Shown here: in pieces, positions 1 through 9,904 of the stretch
Layout of the letters: each line of letters opens with the position of its first letter
Position numbering within the stretch: position 1 is the first letter of the stretch
Origin: Salinigranum marinum
GTDB taxonomy: Archaea > Halobacteriota > Halobacteria > Halobacteriales > Haloferacaceae
Direction of reading: 5' to 3'
NCBI RefSeq assembly: GCF_024228675.1
Contig: NZ_CP100461.1
Span: forward strand, 3,035,398 to 3,099,397
Length of the DNA stretch: 64,000 nt
Program-made: the position numbers and the translations under genes
The notes under the pieces: generated by a model
What the model was told of the DNA's origin: nothing
Seen by the model: only the letters and a program-made list of their open reading frames with translations
Databases searched by the model: none

Positions 1-240
1 GAGGCGGCGGCGGTACGCCGCCAGGTCCGCCGATCCCTCCGCGCGAGCGTCGGCGTCGGTGAGGTCACCCAGCGTCCGTTCGTCGACGCTCGTCACGACG
101 AACTCGACGCCGTCGACCTCGAACGTGTCGCCCTCGTCGGCGTAGCGGTCGCCACGGTGCAGTTGCGTCAGTTCGTCGTCGAGCGCCATCTGTTCGACCC
201 GATCGTTCGGCAGGAGGACGCTGGCGTCGATGTGTGCCAT
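1..240 (-). CDS. ASCH-domain protein (C-terminus cut off by window edge)
   Basis: The minus-strand frame opens with ATG at 240 and has no stop before the window edge, so only the first 80 residues are seen. The stretch HRGDRYADEGDTFEVDG followed by LGDLTDADARAEGS resembles the haloarchaeal ASCH-domain family, a PUA-like fold thought to bind RNA or modified nucleotides. The acidic composition and ATG start fit a normal gene. It is divergent from the HxlR regulator, and the two share the short intergenic space 241-376. The substrate or partner is unknown. Confidence 0.75.
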   Translation of the reverse strand, partial: MAHIDASVLLPNDRVEQMALDDELTQLHRGDRYADEGDTFEVDGVEFVVTSVDERTLGDLTDADARAEGSADLAAYRRRL

Positions 241-376
241 ACCGGGAAGGAGGACCAGACGGACAAAAAGCCGGCGCGCCGGTCCACGTCAGGACCGCCG
301 AGGTGACAACATCAGTAACAGAGCGATAGCTGATGCGAAAACGAACCACTATACCACCCGCCCGCGTACGTCGCGT

Positions 377-757
377 ATGGCAACGAATCGAACCCCCGAT
401 CCCGACGAGCGCTACAGCGAGGAGGCGTGCGTCGTCATCGACTCGCTCGAACAGATCGGCTCGCAGTGGCGACTCATCGTCCTCCACGACCTCCAGGAGG
501 GCGAAAAGCGGTTCAACGAACTCAAGCGCTCGACGGGATCGAGCGCACGGACCCTCTCGCGCGTGCTCGACGACCTCCAGGAGATGGGCTTCGTCGACCG
601 TCGGCTCGAAGAGGACGCCCCGGTCGCGACGTACTACTCGCTGACCGAGAAGGGGTGCTCGCTCTCGCCGGTGTTCGACGCGATCGAGCGCTGGGCCGAG
701 ACGTGGCTCGACGGCGACGACGACGCCGCCGAAGCCGTCGACTCGCTCACGTCCTGA
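377..757 (+). CDS. HxlR-family winged-helix transcriptional regulator
   Basis: This is a 126-residue protein. It has the HxlR/MarR-like core: the cysteine near the N-terminus (EEACVVIDSLEQIGSQWR), a recognition region (RFNELKRSTGSSARTLSRVLDDLQEMGFVDR, split here by its turn) and the typical wing with YSLTEKG. HxlR proteins are usually one-component repressors or activators that respond to redox or electrophile stress. The ATG at 377 is preferred to upstream in-frame starts because the family homology begins a few residues after it. The gene is divergent from the ASCH-domain gene, so the shared upstream region may hold its operator. Its target genes cannot be told from the window. Confidence 0.88.
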   Translation: MATNRTPDPDERYSEEACVVIDSLEQIGSQWRLIVLHDLQEGEKRFNELKRSTGSSARTLSRVLDDLQEMGFVDRRLEEDAPVATYYSLTEKGCSLSPVFDAIERWAETWLDGDDDAAEAVDSLTS

Positions 758-781
758 GGGCCGGTTCCCGGATGTCCACAG

Positions 782-1174
782 TCACGTGTCCCGCCAGCCC
801 CGGAGTTTGATCCGCTCGCCCACGTCGTTCGTCCAGTAGAGTTCGACGATCATCCCGCTGTCCGCGCGGACGGTTCCCGTGTCCCCCTCGGCGACGAGGC
901 CGTCCCACGCGACACGACGGCGGACGCCGTCGACGGTCACGACGAGATCGGCCGCCGAGACGGCGTCGCCGCCAGTGTGGGCGATCCGGACGTGCGAACC
1001 GTTGACCCGGTCGAGCGTCCAATCGGCGTCCGGAGCGTCGGCACCGGTGGACGACGGCCCGCTGACGCCGGCGAGGACGACGCCGACCACGCCCACGACG
1101 ATGAACAGCGCGAGGACGGCCCCGAGAACGTTCAGGAGGCGGTCGCCGTCGCCGTCACCGTCGGTGTCAGTCAT
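782..1174 (-). CDS. Single-pass membrane protein with pilin/archaellin-like domain
   Basis: This is a 130-residue protein with a short acidic N-terminus, one hydrophobic segment at about residues 13-37 (LLNVLGAVLALFIVVGVVGV) and a beta-rich domain outside the membrane. The stretch HVRIAHTGGDAVSAADLVV resembles the archaeal type IV pilin / DUF1628-type domain, where a THxGGD-like motif is common. The usual class III peptidase site is not obvious, so it may be membrane-anchored rather than processed. The ATG at 1174 was chosen because no homology precedes it. A TATA-like box at 1256-1268 implies a 5' leader of about 60 nt that carries a small upstream reading frame (see findings). Confidence 0.6.
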   Translation of the reverse strand: MTDTDGDGDGDRLLNVLGAVLALFIVVGVVGVVLAGVSGPSSTGADAPDADWTLDRVNGSHVRIAHTGGDAVSAADLVVTVDGVRRRVAWDGLVAEGDTGTVRADSGMIVELYWTNDVGERIKLRGWRDT

Positions 1175-1255
1175 CAGCCACCCCGTCGTGTCGCTCGGAG
1201 TGCAACGACGCCGTGATCGGTGCCCGAGCCATGTCTGGCGAGACATCGGCCTCAC

Positions 1256-1268
1256 GGTACAAAAGGTG
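1256..1268 (-). promoter_or_regulatory. TATA-like promoter of the pilin-like gene
   Basis: On the minus strand this reads CACCTTTTGTACC, a TATA-like box. Transcription would start about 27 nt downstream, near 1235. That leaves a leader of about 60 nt before the chosen ATG at 1174. An ATG at 1232 lies at the predicted start point. Confidence 0.4.
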
Positions 1269-1353
1269 TCGTGCGGTCGGCGGGCGTACGAGGACCTATT
1301 CTCGAAACGCCCGACGGATGGCGTCGGCTGGTCGGGGGATATCAGACGAAAGA

Positions 1354-1429
1354 AGCCAAGGGCCGGATTTGAACCGGCGATGATCCGCTCTGCAGGCGGA
1401 CGCGTTAGGCCGGACTCTGCCACCTTGGC
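1354..1429 (-). tRNA. tRNA-Cys (anticodon GCA)
   Basis: The minus strand folds into a full cloverleaf. The acceptor arm is GCCAAGG paired with CCTTGGC, the anticodon stem is TCCGC/GCGGA around loop CTGCAGA (anticodon GCA), and the T arm is GCCGG/CCGGC around TTCAAAT. The discriminator base is U, as expected for tRNA-Cys. The CCA end is not encoded. No intron is present. In many haloarchaea a tRNA-Cys directly follows 5S rRNA. Here it is about 700 nt downstream, beyond a T-rich terminator and behind its own TATA box. Confidence 0.96.
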
Positions 1430-1453
1430 GCGACCGGAACTATTCCGGAGAAC

Positions 1454-1464
1454 CGCTTAAGCCT
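1454..1464 (-). promoter_or_regulatory. Own promoter of tRNA-Cys
   Basis: The minus strand reads GGCTTAAGCG, a haloarchaeal TATA-like box centred about 30 nt upstream of the tRNA 5' end at 1429. Its spacing fits a start point a few bases before the mature tRNA. Confidence 0.5.
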
Positions 1465-1642
1465 CACGCTTCGCTCGGGACAGAGACACCGCGGTCACTG
1501 CGTCGAGTCGGCCCGACTAGCACACCGTTCCCCAGGGTTCACGGAGGGTGTCGCTGTCGCTCGGAGCTGAACTCAGAACAGTAGTCCGTCCCGGAACTCT
1601 CCGGCGGGACCGCGAACGCGGTCCGGTGACTCTCTCGAATCA

Positions 1643-1682
1643 GTCTGTATCCCCGAGTGAAAGTCTGTATCCCCGAGTGAAA
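1643..1682. repeat. Two perfect tandem copies of a 20-bp unit
   Basis: The unit gtctgtatccccgagtgaaa occurs twice without mismatch at 1643-1662 and 1663-1682. It lies in the non-coding spacer between the rRNA terminator and tRNA-Cys. It could be a replication slip or a pair of binding sites. Confidence 0.85.
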
Positions 1683-1775
1683 ACCAGTGCGCGCCCGCGA
1701 CAGACACGGCGGATCGGGACGCTCTCGTTCGTGCGTACTGACACGCCGGACACCCCCCGGGCGCGTCTCGGATGT

Positions 1776-1836
1776 CCAAAACCCCGGAACTACAAACCCT
1801 CAAAATCCCAAAATTCCAAAAGCAGTCAAAAACCCC
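1776..1836 (-). terminator. T-rich terminator after the rRNA operon
   Basis: Read on the minus strand, this stretch has six runs of four or five T (GGGGTTTTTG, GCTTTTGG, AATTTTGG, GATTTTGAGG, GGGGTTTTGG) in an otherwise GC-rich spacer. Runs of U without a strong hairpin are the usual archaeal intrinsic terminator. It lies about 300 nt past 5S and would end the rRNA transcript before tRNA-Cys. Confidence 0.6.
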
Positions 1837-2136
1837 GCGAGTCCCGAGTGCCTCGCCGGAGACGGTCAGAACGAACCGGTCTTGATCGGCCCTGCGCTCT
1901 CGGGTGGCACTCTTCCGTGTCCCGTCGCCGAGCGACGGCTCATAACTGCAGAGCGACGACCGACGACTGATGATCGCCGTGCGAGCCAGAACCGAGCCGA
2001 GCCGATCCCCAACGCGTGGTCGCTGTCGCCTGGTGACCCGTTACTCTCGTGATCGGAGTCTCGACTACGGGGGAACGACTGGTGAAAACTGATAGATGAT
2101 ACTGAAGCAGAGTGGATGAAGTATGAAGTATGAATG

Positions 2137-2258
2137 GGAGGCGGCGAATCACTGTTCCCAGGGGGTCGCCCACCCCAGTACTTGCTGATACGCTGGCGAG
2201 CTTAACTTCCGTGTTCGGGATGGGTACGGGTGTTGCCTCGCCGCTCTGGCCGCCTCAA
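2137..2258 (-). rRNA. rrf: 5S ribosomal RNA
   Basis: About 122 nt. The minus strand begins TTGAGGCGGCC and ends GGCCGCC-like complement GATTCGCCGCCTCCC, which pair to form helix I. The internal core CGTACCCATCCCGAACACGG is diagnostic of archaeal 5S rRNA. It is the last rRNA of the operon, about 160 nt downstream of 23S. The exact ends may differ by one or two bases. Confidence 0.95.
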
Positions 2259-2339
2259 CGCCGACCGACGGAATCGAACCGTCGTCATCGTCTGACCACT
2301 GTCGGTATGACCGAACGTCGATCGTTCGGGTCGTCTGAT

Positions 2340-2408
2340 CGTGTGTAGGAACGTGCAATCCAGTTTGCGCCTGGACTCGTTCAAACGAGTCTCAGTGCGG
2401 GCCACATT
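2340..2408 (-). other. 3' arm of the 23S processing stem with bulge-helix-bulge half
   Basis: This arm is complementary over most of its length to 5370-5433, so the 23S precursor is closed by a long stem. A regular bulge-helix-bulge can be drawn. On this strand the bulge AAA (2364-2366) is followed by the four-base helix strand GCGC (2367-2370). On the other arm the helix strand is GCGT (5410-5413) and the bulge is CCA (5407-5409). The flanking helices CTGGATTG/CAATCCAG and CGAGTCCAG/CTGGACTCG are perfect. EndA-type endonuclease is known to cut such motifs. Confidence 0.8.
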
Positions 2409-2421
2409 CGGTATGATATGA

Positions 2422-5330
<2,909 letters not shown>

Positions 5331-5369
5331 GATCTGACTTCACGATCGAACGTCAAGTCTGATCAGTAT

Positions 5370-5433
5370 AATGTGGGCGCACTTGTGACTCGATGAACGA
5401 GTCCAGTGGACGCCTGGATTGCACGTACACACG
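5370..5433 (-). other. 5' arm of the 23S processing stem with bulge-helix-bulge half
   Basis: This is the partner of 2340-2408. It lies in the spacer between tRNA-Ala and 23S. It contributes the helix strand GCGT (5410-5413) and the three-base bulge CCA (5407-5409) of the bulge-helix-bulge. Confidence 0.8.
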
Positions 5434-5577
5434 ATCTCATCACGCTCTCCGTGACGGCGGAGCGCGTTCGACCCTTCCCAGCCGCGCTTTCGCGGGTTGG
5501 TGCATCGGTTCGGTTCGGGACTTACCGTATCGCCGTCTTCCTTATAAGGAACACGGTTCGTTGGTGCGTCCCGGGAG

Positions 5578-5649
5578 TGGACCCGCTGGGAGTTGAACCC
5601 AGGGCTTCCTCCTTGCAAAGGAGGCGCTCTACCACTGAGCTACGGGCCC
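5578..5649 (-). tRNA. tRNA-Ala (anticodon TGC)
   Basis: A 72-nt cloverleaf in the 16S-23S spacer, which is the classic place for tRNA-Ala in haloarchaea. The acceptor arm is GGGCCCG paired with CGGGTCC, the D arm is TAGCTCAGTGGTAGAGC, the anticodon arm is CCTCC/GGAGG around TTTGCAA (anticodon TGC) and the T loop is TTCAACT. The discriminator is A and no CCA is encoded. It is released from the rRNA precursor by tRNA-type processing. Confidence 0.97.
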
Positions 5650-5650
5650 G

Positions 5651-5736
5651 GTTAGCCCTGGTAGTTCTAGAGTGCCCGGTCGGTGGTCGGGTGGTGTGTC
5701 GGTGGGTGGACTGTGTTGCAATGCGGAAGGTGGGCT
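5651..5736 (-). other. 3' arm of the 16S processing stem
   Basis: This arm starts one base from tRNA-Ala. It pairs with 7310-7384 in blocks: a perfect 17-bp base (5651-5667 with 7368-7384), then CCCGGTCGGT, GTGTGTC, GGAC and TTGCAATGC blocks. The stem encloses 16S rRNA. A bulge-helix-bulge is expected in it, but the alignment allows more than one register. Confidence 0.7.
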
Positions 5737-5761
5737 TCCCGTGCAGGGAAGTCCCGGTCTT

Positions 5762-7229
<1,468 letters not shown>

Positions 7230-7309
7230 GTTCCTGTCGCCTCGTGGGAGAGGGGACAGGGGGTGGCGGGATTCTGTGCTCTATACAGAGCACGAATCAC
7301 CAATATCGT

Positions 7310-7384
7310 TGCATTGCAAGGTCCGTCCAGTGACACACGCTGGTCGACGACCGACCGGGTGTCACCGAACTACCAGGGCTAACA
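7310..7384 (-). other. 5' arm of the 16S processing stem
   Basis: Leader-side partner of 5651-5736. The outermost 17 bases (7368-7384) are perfectly complementary to 5651-5667, and several inner blocks also pair. It ends about 80 nt before the mature 16S 5' end. Confidence 0.7.
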
Positions 7385-7460
7385 TCAGATTCCGTCTTAC
7401 GGCGGACCGCAGGGGTGGAATCCTCACGGGTTTTTCGGACCTGAATCAAACAGGCGGACG

Positions 7461-7477
7461 GGTATAAACCCGTCGAA
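7461..7477 (-). promoter_or_regulatory. rRNA promoter, 16S-proximal copy
   Basis: The minus strand reads TTCGACGGGTTTATACC. The TTCGACGG block followed by a TATA-like core recurs at 7579-7599 and 7689-7712. Such repeated promoters upstream of 16S are known in haloarchaea. Transcription would start about 210 nt before 16S. Confidence 0.65.
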
Positions 7478-7578
7478 CCTGTTTGGGAGGTCCGAGCGCG
7501 AGTGCGATCGCGGGCCGGGTTGAACGGCCCGCAGTCGCGGTGTCTGCGTTTCGCGTTCGCGTTCCATCGAAACGCGCT

Positions 7579-7599
7579 GGGACACTTAAGGCCGTCGAA
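7579..7599 (-). promoter_or_regulatory. rRNA promoter, middle copy
   Basis: The minus strand reads TTCGACGGCCTTAAGTGTCC. It shares TTCGACGGCCTT with the distal copy, and the TATA-like core is CTTAAG. It lies about 120 bp from each neighbouring copy. Confidence 0.65.
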
Positions 7600-7688
7600 C
7601 CGCGACGGGCTCGAGCGTGTGAGCGCGGGTGGATGGGGTGACACACCCGGGCGCTCCCGGGTGCGTTCTTCGCATTACGTCCGAGGCT

Positions 7689-7712
7689 GGGTACACATAA
7701 AAGGCCGTCGAA
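7689..7712 (-). promoter_or_regulatory. rRNA promoter, distal copy
   Basis: The minus strand reads TTCGACGGCCTTTTATGTGT. This is the best match of the three to the known haloarchaeal rRNA promoter form, an upstream TTCGACGG followed by TTTTATG. Confidence 0.7.
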
Positions 7713-8257
7713 GCGGAGCGACTTCGTCAGGCGGTTTCATGGGAGGCACCCTCATAAGCGGGTGGGAGGTGTTCGCACGATCTCGCGGGAGCCGAAACTC
7801 CGCGAACACGACTCCAGTGGGACTCCGCCTCGACGGAAACCCGACGGCTCGGGGAGGAACTATCGCGCGGCTGGAGGTCGGTCGGTCATTCCACGCGTCG
7901 CGCGTGCGGTCGGACCGAGTGGTGGCCGCGCGTACGTGAGTGTTCGCGCGAGGGATATGACGCTTGCTCTGTGATCGTCCGCCGGGGTCCAGTCCCGGCT
8001 CCGCCTCGACGGCGCAAGCGGGGAATGTGGGAACCGGGAGGCGGACTCACTCGGGGGAAGAACCGACCAGCGTCCGCGCGAGTCCGGGCGGGCCCGTCGA
8101 TGATCAGGACGACGTCGGAGGCGTCCCGTCAGAAACCGAGGAGGTATCGGCCAAGCGTCGTCGTCAGCGTGACTTTCCTAACTGTCGGGACCGTTCGCTC
8201 GCCACGTAGACAACACTTATGTAGATCCTATGTCGAAGCATCGGGTAGACACGCCCG
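7713..8257. other. Non-coding region upstream of the rRNA promoters
   Basis: No open frame here has homology or start signals. A further weak TATA-like site (CTTATGAG on the minus strand near 7750) may be a fourth rRNA promoter. At about 7985-8010 a T-arm-like hairpin can be drawn, but no matching acceptor strand exists. The right end carries the promoter of the next gene: cacttatgta at 8213-8222, about 40 nt before the ATG at 8258. Confidence 0.45.
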
Positions 8258-8455
8258 ATGGTCCGGAAAAAGAAGCTCAGTCCGAGTGGTGCCAAAGACG
8301 AGAACGGCGAATATCACAACGTTCACGTCAACCTCCACGAGGACGAACTCACGGTTGCGGGCATGGAGATCGGCGACGAGGTGTTCGTGCGGGTCCGAGA
8401 CGGGAAGATCATCATCCAGAAGGCGGACCCGGACGACGTCGAACACGACTTCTGA
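8258..8455 (+). CDS. Small AbrB/SpoVT-like protein
   Basis: This is a 65-residue acidic protein. The centre (VAGMEIGDEVFVRVRDGKII) has the pattern of the AbrB/MazE swapped-hairpin fold, where G-x-G-D-x-V-x-V and D-G-K-I-x-I form the strands. It lacks an obvious second domain, so it is either a small DNA-binding regulator or a structural relative without DNA binding. A TATA-like box at 8213-8222 supports transcription from its own promoter. The pyrD start is 72 nt downstream on the same strand, so the two may be co-transcribed. The role is unknown. Confidence 0.7.
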   Translation: MVRKKKLSPSGAKDENGEYHNVHVNLHEDELTVAGMEIGDEVFVRVRDGKIIIQKADPDDVEHDF

Positions 8456-8527
8456 ACCAGTGGTGACATCCACTCACGACGGAACGAGATCGGGTGGTCA
8501 CACCCACCGACCGAGGGAACGACACCG

Positions 8528-9583
8528 ATGAGTCTCTACGAACTCGTCCGTCACGGGCTGTTCGCGCTACCCGCGGAGACGGCACACACCACGGGAACGA
8601 CGCTCCTGCGTGCCGCACAGGGGACGCCGATCGAGTCCGCCACGCGTGCGCGGTTGCGCGTCGACGACGACCGCCTCGCGGTGACGGCGTTCGGTCAGTC
8701 GTTCCCGAACCCCATCGGGGTCGCGGCCGGCTTCGACAAGAACGCCAAGGTCCCGGCGATGCTCGCCGCGCTCGGGTTCGGCCACGTCGAGATCGGCGGG
8801 GTGACCGCCGAACGCCAGCCGGGGAACCCGAAGCCCCGGCTGTTCCGCCTCCGCGAGGACCGCGCGATCGTCAACCGGATGGGGTTCAACAACCACGGTG
8901 CCGACGCCGTCGGCGAGCGGCTCGCGGCCGCGCGCCTCCCCGACGTTCCGGTCGGGCTCAACATCGGGAAGTCGAAGTCGACCCCGCTCGAGGAGGCCGC
9001 GAGCGACTACTTGTACACGTTCGAGCGGTGCGGTGACGCCGTCGACTACACCGTCGTCAACGTCTCCAGCCCGAACACACCCGGGCTCCGCGAACTCCAG
9101 CACCGCGACGCACTCGAGGAGATACTCGGCGCGCTCCTCGACGCCGGTGCGCGTCCGCTCCTGGTGAAACTCTCGCCGGACCTCCCCGAAAGAGCGGTCG
9201 ACGAGGCGCTCGCTGTCGTCGACGACCTCGCCCTCGACGGCGTCATCGCGACGAACACGACCACGTCGCGACCGGCGAGCCTCCACTCGTCCCATCGGGC
9301 CGAGCGTGGTGGCCTCTCCGGCCGTCCCATCGAGTCCGCGTCGACGACGTTCGTCTCGCGCGTCGCCCGGCGGACGGACGTTCCGGTCGTCGGCGTCGGC
9401 GGGGTCTCGGACGCGGCGAGCGCGTACGCGAAGATCCGTGCGGGAGCGAGCCTCGTCCAGCTGTACACCGCCCTCGTCTACGAGGGGCCGACCGTCGCCC
9501 GCGATATCAATCTCGGTCTCCGGCGGCTGCTCGAGCGGGACGGCTTCGACCACGTCTCGGACGCGGTCGGCGCCGATCTGTGA
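8528..9583 (+). CDS. pyrD: Dihydroorotate dehydrogenase, quinone-dependent (class 2)
   Basis: 351 residues, the usual class 2 length. It oxidises dihydroorotate to orotate in pyrimidine synthesis and passes electrons to membrane quinones. FMN-binding and active-site blocks are all present: NPIGVAAGFDKNA, the GHVEIGGVT strand, NRMGFNNHG, VNVSSPNTPGL with the catalytic serine of class 2 enzymes, LVKLSPDL, IATNTT, and GVGGVSDAASAYAKIRAGAS with the phosphate-binding loop. The N-terminus (YELVRHGLFALPAETAH) is the short helical extension that reaches the quinone and membrane. The ATG at 8528 gives this full extension. Confidence 0.96.
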   Translation: MSLYELVRHGLFALPAETAHTTGTTLLRAAQGTPIESATRARLRVDDDRLAVTAFGQSFPNPIGVAAGFDKNAKVPAMLAALGFGHVEIGGVTAERQPGNPKPRLFRLREDRAIVNRMGFNNHGADAVGERLAAARLPDVPVGLNIGKSKSTPLEEAASDYLYTFERCGDAVDYTVVNVSSPNTPGLRELQHRDALEEILGALLDAGARPLLVKLSPDLPERAVDEALAVVDDLALDGVIATNTTTSRPASLHSSHRAERGGLSGRPIESASTTFVSRVARRTDVPVVGVGGVSDAASAYAKIRAGASLVQLYTALVYEGPTVARDINLGLRRLLERDGFDHVSDAVGADL

Positions 9584-9904
9584 CTCTGTCGACGCGCGAA
9601 GGAACGTCTAGACGTCTACGTGTGTGAAGCGTGGCGCGCGAAACCGATCGCTGACGACGGGTTCGGAAGGGAAAGGGGAAAGGGGGGATGTCGGGCCAAT
9701 GGGGATGCCTGAGAGAGAGGGTCTGTGGCCCGCACAGGGGTCCTCTTCATGTGTCCCACGGGTTCGGGACAGCAAGTCATAGTCGGAGCGAACGGGTATC
9801 TCTTCTCCCGACGCTGGAAGGTGATTCAAGTAGGGGGTGCTTTCTCGATCGGCGAACAGAGAGACGCGGTCGACTTCCCCTCCGTGAACGGGGCCCCGGT
9901 TCGG
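9584..9904. other. Spacer between convergent pyrD and valS
   Basis: No gene is supported here. A purine-rich run (gaaggg, aaagggg, aaagggggg) occurs near 9665-9690. A small hairpin (TGTCCC and GGGACA) can form near 9753-9772. Both genes end into this spacer, so it probably holds their transcription ends. Confidence 0.4.

Larger units (their letters stand above)
1430..2136. other. Spacer between 5S rRNA and tRNA-Cys
   Basis: About 700 bases without a convincing gene. The spacer holds the tRNA-Cys promoter (1454-1464), a 20-bp tandem repeat (1643-1682) and a T-rich terminator on the minus strand (1776-1836). Near the 5S end there are short repeats of the type ATACTTC. Open frames here lack homology and normal codon use. 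Confidence 0.6.

Noticed and set aside
7960-8015. T-arm-like hairpin, possible tRNA half or attachment site
   Set aside because: A 5-bp stem with a 7-base loop can be drawn, but the loop lacks the normal TTC start, and no acceptor or D arm matches. No integrase or element is nearby.
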